From Novipirellula aureliae (lineage in GTDB: Bacteria; Planctomycetota; Planctomycetia; Pirellulales; Pirellulaceae), in the NCBI RefSeq assembly GCF_007860185.1, contig NZ_SJPY01000006.1:426159-490158 (forward strand): a DNA stretch of 64,000 nt, given 5' to 3'. Shown piece by piece: positions 53,212 to 61,567 of the stretch. Under the pieces are notes generated by a model. The model made no database searches. It was not told the origin of the DNA and saw nothing but the letters and a program-made list of their open reading frames with translations. A program made the translations under genes and the position numbers. Numbering within the stretch: position 1 is the first letter of the stretch; the number at the start of each line of letters is the position of its first letter.

Positions 53212-53925
53212 ATGGAAAATTTTTCTGTGCCTCTTTCTCACCATCTCGATGCCGCATTTGCTCAAGAGGTGGAAAGATTGTTCCAAGAGGTTTGGCATGC
53301 ACTTTTGCGGCATGAGCCTGTCTATCCCGTAATCGATGCCGTTTCGGACTGCGCTTACATCAAGTCAGCCGACGGCCAGATTTTGCATTCCAATTCCATC
53401 TTCGAGGAGACGTTTGCGGGCACGGTGAACTCGGTCGGCCGATTCAGTGCTGACTTTTTGTCCGAAACCATTCGCACCGTTTCGTTGCATTCGGACGCGT
53501 TGCTGCTTGCGGGCTGTTCTTCGGTCGAATTTGAGCATGCTGGTATCGACCAGCGAGGACGTTCCCTAACACTTCGTACCATGAAGCGTTCATTGACAGG
53601 CTGCGGACATCCAAGGGCAGCGATTTTAGGAGTCACTCGAATCATCGAAGTCAAGCAATGCGATTCCAGCGAACTTGAAACACCTCAGCTAGCTTCGCTA
53701 TGGAACCGCTTTGCTAGTTTAGAGGATCGCGAACAGCAGGTAGCGGTCCTCGTCACCAAAGGCGAAACGGTCAAACGGATGGCAGCGTTGCTAAAGGTAT
53801 CCGACAAGACGATTGAGAATCGCCGAAATTCAGCAATGAAGAAGCTTGGGGTTTCGACGCAAGCAGCCCTGATCTGCTTGATGGTCCGTCTGCAAGACAA
53901 CGGCTACTGTGACTTCGGCCTGTAA
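53212..53925 (+). CDS. LuxR-family regulator with N-terminal PAS-like domain
   Basis: This 237-aa protein has an N-terminal PAS-like fold (AVSDCAYIKSADGQILHSNSI; SVEFEHAGIDQRGRSLTLR; ILGVTRIIEVK) and a C-terminal LuxR-type helix-turn-helix (LEDREQQVAVLVTKGETVKRM; ALLKVSDKTIENRRNSAMKKL). No receiver domain with a phospho-acceptor Asp and no histidine kinase is nearby, so it likely binds a small ligand or a partner protein. The plausible ribosome site is weak. The target genes are unknown. Confidence 0.85.
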   Translation: MENFSVPLSHHLDAAFAQEVERLFQEVWHALLRHEPVYPVIDAVSDCAYIKSADGQILHSNSIFEETFAGTVNSVGRFSADFLSETIRTVSLHSDALLLAGCSSVEFEHAGIDQRGRSLTLRTMKRSLTGCGHPRAAILGVTRIIEVKQCDSSELETPQLASLWNRFASLEDREQQVAVLVTKGETVKRMAALLKVSDKTIENRRNSAMKKLGVSTQAALICLMVRLQDNGYCDFGL

Positions 53926-54037
53926 TCGATCTTGCCAACGATCTTTGCAATGCAAGTAGCGGATTTCGTCAAGGGTTTCGATTTTCCGTGTGGACGAAAG
54001 TCTTGGCGACTGTCGCTACCGGATGCTAAAGAAGGCA

Positions 54038-54646
54038 TTAAATATCCTTTAATCTTTGTACTGCCTCGCGTGCTCGTTTCAAAAACGCCACCTTCGGCTC
54101 GCCCGCTTCTAAAAAGATCGGCGGCCCAATTGTGATACAACTCAGCAGCGGCACCGGCAACACCTCGCCTCGCGGCAGGATGCGGTTCACATTGTCGATA
54201 AAGACCGGAACCAGCTCCAAATCCGGACGTTTTTTGCCCATGTAGTATAACCCGCTTTTGAACGTTCCCATTTCATTGTCGCTCGACGATCGACCTCCTT
54301 CGGGAAACACAATGAGCGAATAGACATCTCCCATCTGCTGCAACATCGAATCGATCGGGCTGCGGTGAACTTTGATCTCCTTGCGGTCGATCAATAGAGC
54401 ATTGAAGCTACGAGCCATATGCGGTTTGACCCAGCCCGACGACCAATAATCTTTTGCGGCGACCGGTCGCGTTACTGCGCGAACTTCGCGCGGCAAGGCC
54501 GACCATAACACGACCGCGTCGAGATGGCTGGTGTGATTGGCAAAATAAATCCGCTGGCAAGTATCGGGTTGGCAATCGACCCAACGCACCGTAAACCCGC
54601 TAAACAGTTTCGCCAATAGAACGATAAAGTGACTCGTGATTGTCAT
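54038..54646 (-). CDS. 1-acyl-sn-glycerol-3-phosphate acyltransferase family protein
   Basis: This 202-aa acyltransferase has the catalytic motif NHTSHLD (H38-x4-D43) and the phosphate-binding FPEGGRS near 113, the PlsC family signature. An N-terminal hydrophobic stretch suggests membrane association. It should transfer acyl groups to lysophosphatidate, or to a related sugar or ornithine acceptor. It lies 42 bp downstream of the glycosyltransferase and may be co-transcribed with it. Confidence 0.88.
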   Translation of the reverse strand: MTITSHFIVLLAKLFSGFTVRWVDCQPDTCQRIYFANHTSHLDAVVLWSALPREVRAVTRPVAAKDYWSSGWVKPHMARSFNALLIDRKEIKVHRSPIDSMLQQMGDVYSLIVFPEGGRSSSDNEMGTFKSGLYYMGKKRPDLELVPVFIDNVNRILPRGEVLPVPLLSCITIGPPIFLEAGEPKVAFLKRAREAVQRLKDI

Positions 54647-54688
54647 AAACGGCAGTTTACTTGCCGAGCGGTTCTTTGCGAAGCGGCG

Positions 54689-55900
54689 TCATCCCTGTTC
54701 TTTCGCCAAAGATTGCCGGCTCCCTTGAACCGTTGGAACCTTTGAATCGTAAATCTCAACCGCCAACGACTCATACCCACGAACCATCGCATCGAGCGAG
54801 CCCGTCGCTTGCACCATTTCTCGTCCTTTTTGTCCCATCGCTTTGGCGTTTTCGGGATGCTTCAGCAAACGAACCATTGCCTCGGTCATCGCATTCTCAT
54901 CCTCGGATGCGACCAGGTGTCCGGTCACTCCGTCAAGAACCGTTTCCGCAATCGAACCGACTTCGGTAGCGACTACCGGAACTCCACACGACAGTGCTTC
55001 CAAAATCGAAACAGGCGACGCTTCGTTGAGCGATGGAAGAGCGAACACATCCATCGCCGCAACCAGCTGCGGAACGTCATGCCGCGTCCCGAGCAAATGC
55101 ACGCGGTCGCGGATCCCCAACAGCCCGATCAGCGTTTCCATTCCTGCTCGCTCCGGTCCGTCACCCACGACGACAAAGTGAGTATCAGGGCATCGTTTGA
55201 GGACTGCCGCAGCACTCCGTAAGAACATCGCATGGTTTTTTTCAGGCCGTAGCGCCGCGACAATTCCCACGATTGATTCATCTCTGGTCAATCCGAGTTC
55301 GGCGCGAAGGTTTTGCCGGGCTTCATCACTCGGCACAAACCGATCACAATCAATTCCGTTGCGAATGACATTGATTTTATCGGCCGGGAATTTTTCAAAA
55401 TCTCTCAGAAATTCGCCATGTGAATCAGCAACCGCAATGAACGCGTCGGTGATTCGAGTCAAAACCCGATTGAGTTTCCCGACACCGTCTGGCCATCCCG
55501 TTGAATGAAGTGCCGCAGCGATCACAGGGACGCCAGCGATTTTGGCTGCCAATCGCCCCCAGAACATCTTGTCGCCCGCACCAACTGTAATGACCACATC
55601 CACTTGACGCGTGGTCATCAGATGAACCAGTCGCGGCAAAATGCGAAGGTCGTACTTGCTAGAGAGTAGATTTGAATGAACTTTAAAGTCTTTAGCGATT
55701 TCCTCGCCAAGCGGTCCTGCTTCTTTTAAGCATGCCACTTCGGGGATCATGCAATCACGGTTCATCCGCTGCATCAAGTTGACCAGCAACGTCTCTGCAC
55801 CGCCAACCGGCATACTCGTAATCACAAACAGGCACCGTAGCGGCCCGTTTGCACGACGAGACAAGACAGGACGATAGAGTTGTTGAATTCGTTGGAACAT
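54689..55900 (-). CDS. Family 4 glycosyltransferase (GT-B fold)
   Basis: This 403-aa protein has the two-domain GT4 layout: N-terminal VITSMPVGGAETLLVNL, then the C-terminal donor-site region with IVGIVAALRPEKNHAMFLRSA, FVVVGDGPERAGMETL, and the EX7E-like FALPSLNEASPVSILEALS. It transfers a sugar from a nucleotide-sugar donor, probably during envelope polysaccharide synthesis. The polysaccharide deacetylase at 56123 and the acyltransferase at 54038 flank it, which supports an envelope-glycan role. Confidence 0.9.
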   Translation of the reverse strand: MFQRIQQLYRPVLSRRANGPLRCLFVITSMPVGGAETLLVNLMQRMNRDCMIPEVACLKEAGPLGEEIAKDFKVHSNLLSSKYDLRILPRLVHLMTTRQVDVVITVGAGDKMFWGRLAAKIAGVPVIAAALHSTGWPDGVGKLNRVLTRITDAFIAVADSHGEFLRDFEKFPADKINVIRNGIDCDRFVPSDEARQNLRAELGLTRDESIVGIVAALRPEKNHAMFLRSAAAVLKRCPDTHFVVVGDGPERAGMETLIGLLGIRDRVHLLGTRHDVPQLVAAMDVFALPSLNEASPVSILEALSCGVPVVATEVGSIAETVLDGVTGHLVASEDENAMTEAMVRLLKHPENAKAMGQKGREMVQATGSLDAMVRGYESLAVEIYDSKVPTVQGSRQSLAKEQG

Positions 55901-55913
55901 AATAGCGACTTTG

Positions 55914-56126
55914 CAGTAGCCGAGTCTCTCCGAGACTCGTAATTCAGTACCCGAACTTCTCCGGGACTCATAAAACAGTAGCCGAGTCTCTCCGAGACTC
56001 GTAATTCAGTACCCGAACTTCTCCGAGACTCGTAAAACAGTAGCCGAGTCTCTCCGAGACTCGTAATTCAGTAGCCGAGTCTCTCCGAGACTCGGGGCTG
56101 TCAGCGTCTCGGAGAGACGCTGCTAC
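55914..56126. repeat. 31-bp palindromic tandem array, six direct and one inverted unit
   Basis: The unit CAGTAGCCGAGTCTCTCCG, AGACTCGTAATT alternates with a variant CAGTACCCGAACTTCTCCG, six times. The array ends in an inverted GCGTCTCGGAGAGACGCTG. It is the same family as the array at 46937 with shorter units. The last repeat supplies the stop codon of the deacetylase gene. Confidence 0.85.
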
Positions 56127-56953
56127 TTGTATTCAATCTTTGGTTCGTTGGAAACTTTTGCTGGATCAAAGCTCAGCCAATTTTGAAACCTTGAAAAGTT
56201 CGGGTCGCCATGAAAACGGCGAATGTGAAATGCGTCACGTCCGACCAAGTTGTACGCGCCAAACGCACTGCAAAAACCGTGCATCCCTGATTCATGAACC
56301 ATCTCGATCGCTTGCGGTGTCAATTGCGGTGGTAGTCCATAGGGGAAGGCAAAGTAGCGGACTTGGTCCCCGATGATATCTTCTAGTCGCTCTTTCGCAT
56401 GAACGATTTCATCGTGAAGGACGGCGGGATCGGTAACATTTGAAAAGTCGATATGACTTCGCGTATGCAGCCCAATCTCAATCCCCATCGCGGATATCTC
56501 ACGCAATTGCGCGGCTGTATTCACCGCCAAGCGAACGCCTGCTTCGATATCATGTGGAAACGGTGTCTGGTTTTCAATCGCATCGACGGTAACAAAATAG
56601 ACACACGGAATCTGGCGGTCGGCGAGTAGAGGCAGGGCAAAATCGAGATTCTCAGCATAACCGTCATCAAACGTAAACGTCACACTTGGTCGAGGCGAAT
56701 GATTTCGCCCAACTCGCCGTTGGATCTCATTCAATCCGACCAAGTCGAAACGGGCTTGGCAATAATCAACGTGAGACAAAAAATCGTCTCGCGAAATCGT
56801 CCAATCGTTTGGGTGCGTGTCGGCCACTCGGTGATAGAACGGGACAAACATCGGCGCGGTGCCACGAAGAATCAATCGTCGGTTTCGAACCTTGCGAACG
56901 GGCGACGTGACGACGACGCGAGCACGAAGAGCGGCGGCCTGGATCGTGTTCAT
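56123..56953 (-). CDS. Polysaccharide deacetylase (NodB homology)
   Basis: A protein of about 276 aa starts MNTIQAAALRARVVV at ATG 56953 (a TTG start 12 nt upstream is less likely). The NodB metal site appears as FTFDDGYAEN with the first Asp, and IGLHTRSHIDFS with the His-x3-His motif, followed by RYFAFPYGLPP. It should deacetylate cell-envelope or exopolysaccharide sugars. The upstream neighbour is the VWA protein, and the glycosyltransferase follows. The stop codon lies inside the inverted repeat unit at its 3' side. Confidence 0.9.
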   Translation of the reverse strand: MNTIQAAALRARVVVTSPVRKVRNRRLILRGTAPMFVPFYHRVADTHPNDWTISRDDFLSHVDYCQARFDLVGLNEIQRRVGRNHSPRPSVTFTFDDGYAENLDFALPLLADRQIPCVYFVTVDAIENQTPFPHDIEAGVRLAVNTAAQLREISAMGIEIGLHTRSHIDFSNVTDPAVLHDEIVHAKERLEDIIGDQVRYFAFPYGLPPQLTPQAIEMVHESGMHGFCSAFGAYNLVGRDAFHIRRFHGDPNFSRFQNWLSFDPAKVSNEPKIEYK

Positions 56954-57090
56954 ATCAAATGGCAAGCAAACGGAGGGTCAGTAACGGCACAACACCCAAA
57001 CCTACGCCACGCTGAACCGAACCCGCTCAAAAAGGCTGCGGACGAGCAAATCCGATTCGTTCCAATGGGAACTGCTAGCGATTGTAGCGG

Positions 57091-59082
57091 TTATCCAATC
57101 CGTTTACTGAACACCCACCATTCGATCACCAGCAAAACCAAGACGCCAAGCAGTAGCCATCGCCAGTACTCGATTCGTTTTTCCAGTGCAGCGGAATCGG
57201 CTTCAACCGATTCATAGCCCAATTCGACTGTCGGCGCCACAGCGATCTCGCTTTCCCGAGAATCGAACAGGTTGACCGAAAACAGGTCCACCACTCGCTC
57301 ACCCGATGTGACCCGATAATTTCCGGGTTTATCGGTAGCAACAATCTCAACGGTCCCCGACGGGCCGACCGGCGTTCGAATCGCCTGATCGCCAACCCGC
57401 TCCACATCCACCTCGGGCAGCGCACTTTCGAGCCGCAGTCGCACCGTATCGCCAGGCTTAAACGATGGTGCCCCACTCGCCTCTGCCGCACCTGCCAAAT
57501 AACGCAGCACATTCAATACAAATACGGGCCATGACCTTTCGGCGTACCAATTCGTATTCGTTTGAGTCGCGCCATCCGCATCCTCGCTAACCAGTTCAAA
57601 CCCTAAGACTAAATCTTGATAGCCATCGCGAGGTGCCAACATCATGACCGGTCCAATGTCGGCCCCCAGCAACTCAATTGCACCCGGCGGCCCTTCCAAC
57701 GCACGGCCTTGAAAGATCAAGAGTGAAAACAGTTCAAGGTATCGCATGAGCGGATGGGTTCGGTCCAAATCGACAAGCACGACACCCGACGGCTCTGTTT
57801 TCCAGCTCCAGTCGGCATCGCGAGCCATTTCGTTCTTAGGCGGAATCGATCCGATGAAGAAGGTATTGGTCGTTGGCATCGAAGGCGGCGAACAGCGGTC
57901 GTAGACAATCAAATCATCGGTCCCCGCCGACGCACGCTGCGTGTACGCTTCCGTCGCCAGATAAGAAGGCAGGACAAACTGCGACTCACATATCTTGCTC
58001 GACTTAGGCGTTTCGAGAGCTAACTTGAGAGGCGTGTTGCCTGGCGTCACGACCAGAACCGAGACTGTTCGCAGCGGTGTCAATCCAGCGTAGGCGACGT
58101 TATCGATTTCCAGATCGTCGTCAATGTCCAAAGCGAATTCCAAAGAGACCGCCTCATCACTTTCGAATGCAAACGACAATCCAACCTGTTCACCAGGCGG
58201 CAAATCGACATTTGACGCATCGAGCAGTTCGCCATCAAGCGTGAGCGTGGCCGGCGCCGATGCAGCGACACTACCCAAGTTCACGACCGTTGCGAACGCT
58301 TGAATCTCGGACGGTTTTTCCACATTCCGCTCTGCCGAGAATGCCAATACCGCGAGGTTTTTCGGAGTGGTACTTCCCAGTGCAATGTACTGTGGATTCA
58401 AATTGCCAAGATCAAATTCGGTAACCGTTTGGAAACCACCATCGCTGTAAAGCAACAGATCGGCAGGCTTCGCATCGGCGACCTGGACATCGTTGACGTC
58501 GCCCGCTTCGCTCGTCCGACGCGGGTTTGCCAATCCATCGGCCGCTTTCAATGCCCCTAAAACATCGGTCGGGCGGTTCGTCACCGCCACTCGCGACAAA
58601 GCCTCGCGTAGACGACGCCGATCGGACGTAAACGACTGCAACACCTCCGTACGATCACTGAATGAGATTAGCATCGCTGTCTCGTCATCGTTCATCGCCT
58701 CGATCCGCTCAGCGATCAACGCTTTGGCCTGCTCGAATCGATTCGCATACCCCTCAACATCCGCCGCCTGCATGCTGGCCGATATGTCGACCAAGAAAAT
58801 CAAACGCCCCTGGCTGGCGACTTCCCCCCGCAGTCCGGGACGAAGGAGAGCCAATGCAGCCAAGGCGACGATCAACAACTGCAAAAACAACAACAAGCTG
58901 CGCCGGAGTCGCTGCAGCAAGCTGTTGACATGCAAGTCCTCGATCGTTCGTATCCACAAATAGGTACTCGGTACTTCAACCGGTTCACGGCGCAGTTTCA
59001 GAAAGTACAGTAGGATGATGCCAATCGGGATCAATGAAAACAGTCCCCACTGCAGCGGCGTCAAAGTCGATATCCAACTCAT
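57091..59082 (-). CDS. BatA/VWA-domain membrane protein
   Basis: This 663-aa protein has two N-terminal transmembrane helices (about 11-29 and 62-80) of the BatA (Aerotolerance regulator N-terminal) type, then a von Willebrand A domain with MIDAS DISAS at 99-103. A long beta-rich extracytoplasmic part follows, and a C-terminal transmembrane helix near 643-659 (LLLGVLVLLVIEWWVF). The start overlaps the stop of the DUF58 gene by four bases (ATGA), a tightly coupled pair. Such pairs usually belong to MoxR-BatA operons that act in envelope stress or metal insertion. The MoxR gene is not in the window. Confidence 0.92.
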   Translation of the reverse strand: MSWISTLTPLQWGLFSLIPIGIILLYFLKLRREPVEVPSTYLWIRTIEDLHVNSLLQRLRRSLLLFLQLLIVALAALALLRPGLRGEVASQGRLIFLVDISASMQAADVEGYANRFEQAKALIAERIEAMNDDETAMLISFSDRTEVLQSFTSDRRRLREALSRVAVTNRPTDVLGALKAADGLANPRRTSEAGDVNDVQVADAKPADLLLYSDGGFQTVTEFDLGNLNPQYIALGSTTPKNLAVLAFSAERNVEKPSEIQAFATVVNLGSVAASAPATLTLDGELLDASNVDLPPGEQVGLSFAFESDEAVSLEFALDIDDDLEIDNVAYAGLTPLRTVSVLVVTPGNTPLKLALETPKSSKICESQFVLPSYLATEAYTQRASAGTDDLIVYDRCSPPSMPTTNTFFIGSIPPKNEMARDADWSWKTEPSGVVLVDLDRTHPLMRYLELFSLLIFQGRALEGPPGAIELLGADIGPVMMLAPRDGYQDLVLGFELVSEDADGATQTNTNWYAERSWPVFVLNVLRYLAGAAEASGAPSFKPGDTVRLRLESALPEVDVERVGDQAIRTPVGPSGTVEIVATDKPGNYRVTSGERVVDLFSVNLFDSRESEIAVAPTVELGYESVEADSAALEKRIEYWRWLLLGVLVLLVIEWWVFSKRIG

Positions 59083-59969
59083 CGAACCACTCCTCGCTGA
59101 CGCAGATATTGAGTAACGATCGTTTCCACGGGAGTGTCGGTTCGGACTGGAACGTAGACGATCGAACGTTGCGAGCAGAATTGTTTGACGTTACCGATAA
59201 ACGATTGGACCGTTTCTTTGTATTTCCGCAGCACGTACGCGTTGATGGTGATCTCCGATTCGTCACGATCTTCGACATCGATCAATTTCCGGTCGCCTCG
59301 GAGTGGCGGATCGATCTCTTCGGGCGATAAGATGTGCATCACAAAGACATCCATCCGCCGCCCGATCAACATTCGAAGAGCCGACTCGTAGCCCTGTTTA
59401 TCCATCAAGTCGGTCAGCAAGACAGCTACACCGGTACCTGTTGTGCGGATGGCAAAGTCGCGAACGCCGTCGTGAAGTGAAACGTTATGCCCGCTTTCGA
59501 CACTATCCAAATAGGCCAGCATTTTCCACAAACTCGCTCGGCCGCGAAGAATCGGAGCACGGCGACCTTCTTTACCGAGCACCGAAACACTGACCCGGTC
59601 CGCTCGGCAAAGCCCGACATAGCCCAAGGCAGCCGCGAGTTGTTTGGCAACGCGAAGTTTCGTCGGATCGCCAAAGTTCATCGATTCGCTGGCGTCAACC
59701 AAGGCAAAAAAGTGCAAATCCTCTTCTTCGAGAAATAGTTTAAGAAACAATTGGTCCAAACGAGCGTAGAGATTCCAATCGATTTGCCTTAGATCATCAC
59801 CAGCGACATAGTTTCGAAAATCGGCAAACTCGACGCTTTGCCCTTTGCGCCGACTGCGCCGTTCGCCCTTCATCCGTCCGCGAAACACTTTACGCGACAC
59901 CAATTCCAAACGTTCGAGTCGCCCCAGTAATTCGCTGCTAAGCAGTGGCTGCGTATTCGTTGTCGGCAT
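59079..59969 (-). CDS. DUF58 domain protein (MoxR-associated)
   Basis: This 296-aa protein shows the DUF58 core: SVEFADFRNYVAGDDLRQID, then NLYARLDQLFLKLFLEEEDL and the VWA-like FFALVDASESMNF. In known systems DUF58 proteins work with a MoxR AAA+ ATPase and BatA-like VWA proteins. Here the VWA gene follows with a four-base overlap. The region upstream to mtnA (59970-60468) contains only an 8-bp tandem repeat and no MoxR gene. Confidence 0.9.
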   Translation of the reverse strand: MPTTNTQPLLSSELLGRLERLELVSRKVFRGRMKGERRSRRKGQSVEFADFRNYVAGDDLRQIDWNLYARLDQLFLKLFLEEEDLHFFALVDASESMNFGDPTKLRVAKQLAAALGYVGLCRADRVSVSVLGKEGRRAPILRGRASLWKMLAYLDSVESGHNVSLHDGVRDFAIRTTGTGVAVLLTDLMDKQGYESALRMLIGRRMDVFVMHILSPEEIDPPLRGDRKLIDVEDRDESEITINAYVLRKYKETVQSFIGNVKQFCSQRSIVYVPVRTDTPVETIVTQYLRQRGVVR

Positions 59970-60338
59970 TCAGGGGCTCTAGCTTCACTTTCGGAGAACT
60001 TCTCAAATCAAAACCGTCTGCCCGAAAAGCTCGGTCAGTCGTTTTCAGGATGCCGTCATGATACCTGAGATCCTAGCTGTTGTCAGTTATGGATGATCTT
60101 CGACGCCAATTCCTCAACGCAGCTTCGCTATTCGACATTCCTCGTTCGACCTTCGATATCCCGTCTGGCGTGAATCTCTGGCCACAACGATTCGAGATAC
60201 CGGTCCATTTCTGGAAATGGGCTTTTCAACATTCAAAGATTCCAGAAAACGAGATGCGATGGACAAGCAACGAAGCGTCATTCTCGATCAAAACACCCAA
60301 TTGTTGTCGCTCTGCTCAACGAGCGAAAGCGTTTTCGC

Positions 60339-60393
60339 GGGCGAAAGGGCGAAAGGGCGAAAGGGCGAAAGGGCGAAAGGGCGAAAGGGCAAG
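60339..60393. repeat. GGGCGAAA octamer tandem repeat
   Basis: GGGCGAAA occurs six times in tandem, then a partial GGGCAAG, within the roughly 500-bp gap between DUF58 and mtnA. No gene is supported in that gap. The repeat is not in a coding frame I trust. Confidence 0.85.
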
Positions 60394-60468
60394 TGGGAGT
60401 CCAGGCTTTCACCGATTCACGCGTCTCCCCGAGTCGCCTAAAGGCTATGCATTTAACCAATGCGGCGA

Positions 60469-61560
60469 CTATCGCTCCAAAACGCCGAAATGTTCAGCCA
60501 GCTTTTCCGCGTTCGGCTTTTCGACAATGCCTCGTTCGGTGATGATGGCTGTGACGAGTTCGGCAGGGGTAACGTCGAAGGCTGGGTTCATAACATCGGC
60601 AGCGTCCGGCACGAGCTGAATCCCGTAAGGCCGTGCGACCTCGTCTCGATGCCGCTGTTCGATCGGAATGAGGTCTCCGCTTTTAAGCTTTGTATCAAAC
60701 GTACTCGAGGGGCCAGCCACATAGAAAGGCACGTTGTGATACCTTGCCAAAACCGCTAATGGATACGTTCCAATCTTGTTGGCAATGTCACCATTTGCTG
60801 CAATGCGATCGGTGCCAACAATGACGGCATCCACACGACCTGATCTCAGCAAGCTCCCCGACATTGAATCGGTTAAGACCGTGACTGGAACGCCAGCCTG
60901 CGACAACTCCCAAGCTGTCAAGCGAGCGCCTTGAAGCAGTGGTCTCGTCTCGTCGGCAAAGACATGAATTGCATGTCCTGATTGATGCAACTCATAGATC
61001 GGTGCCAGCGCCGTGCCCCACATTGAAGTCGCCAATCCACCTGCATTGCAATGCGTCAATACATTTTTGCACGAGTGAAGTTGTTTGGCTCCATGCCGAC
61101 CGATTGCTTGACACATTTGACGATCTTCTTCGTGAATCGCTTTTGCTTCGCTCACCAAGCGATCGTGCAAGAGGTTGTCGTCGGAAGTTGACTCGAGGAC
61201 CGTTCGCATTCGGTCGAGTGCCCAAAACAAGTTCACCGCCGTCGGACGGCTTTCGGCCAATCGATCGATTGCGGCGCCGTAGGCGGAACGAGCCCGAACG
61301 TCACGGTTACCGTCGGTGTCACGGTTACCGTCGGTGTCACGGGCGCCGTCGGTGTCACGGGCGCCGTCGGTGTCACGGGCGAGACAAACACCGTATGCTG
61401 CAGCGATCCCAATCGCCGGAGCACCACGCACCGATAGCCTTTGAATAGCAGCAAACGTTGTTTCGACCGTCCGGCATTCGAGCATGACAAGGTCCGACGG
61501 TAATTTCGTCTGGTCGATCAGTGTTAAGACGTTGTCGGCAAAGGAGAGTGTTTCAGGCAT
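60469..61560 (-). CDS. mtnA: S-methyl-5-thioribose-1-phosphate isomerase with an in-frame repeat insertion
   Basis: A protein of about 363 aa starts MPETLSFADNVLTLIDQTKL at ATG 61560, 7 bp after fusA. An ATG at 61584 would overlap fusA. MtnA landmarks are RGAPAIGIAAAYG, SRPTAVNLFWALDRM, the catalytic Cys in LTHCNAGGLATS (C171) and Asp in GTDRIAANGD (D251). After AAAYGVCLA it carries four tandem RDTDGA/RDTDGN units (coded by 61306-61377) that normal MtnA lacks. It converts methylthioribose-1-phosphate to the ribulose form in methionine salvage. Confidence 0.93.
   Translation of the reverse strand: MPETLSFADNVLTLIDQTKLPSDLVMLECRTVETTFAAIQRLSVRGAPAIGIAAAYGVCLARDTDGARDTDGARDTDGNRDTDGNRDVRARSAYGAAIDRLAESRPTAVNLFWALDRMRTVLESTSDDNLLHDRLVSEAKAIHEEDRQMCQAIGRHGAKQLHSCKNVLTHCNAGGLATSMWGTALAPIYELHQSGHAIHVFADETRPLLQGARLTAWELSQAGVPVTVLTDSMSGSLLRSGRVDAVIVGTDRIAANGDIANKIGTYPLAVLARYHNVPFYVAGPSSTFDTKLKSGDLIPIEQRHRDEVARPYGIQLVPDAADVMNPAFDVTPAELVTAIITERGIVEKPNAEKLAEHFGVLER
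61306..61377. repeat. 18-bp tandem repeat inside mtnA
   Basis: Four 18-bp units (CCGTCGGTGTCACGGGCG and a variant with TTA) encode RDTDGA or RDTDGN in frame. They lie in the loop after the first beta-alpha elements of the enzyme. The unit count is likely variable between strains. Confidence 0.85.
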
Positions 61561-61567
61561 AAGGCAA

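Noticed and set aside
60080-60619. Plus-strand open frame of 179 aa
   Set aside because: It reads through the GGGCGAAA octamer repeat and into the antisense of mtnA, with no plausible domain.
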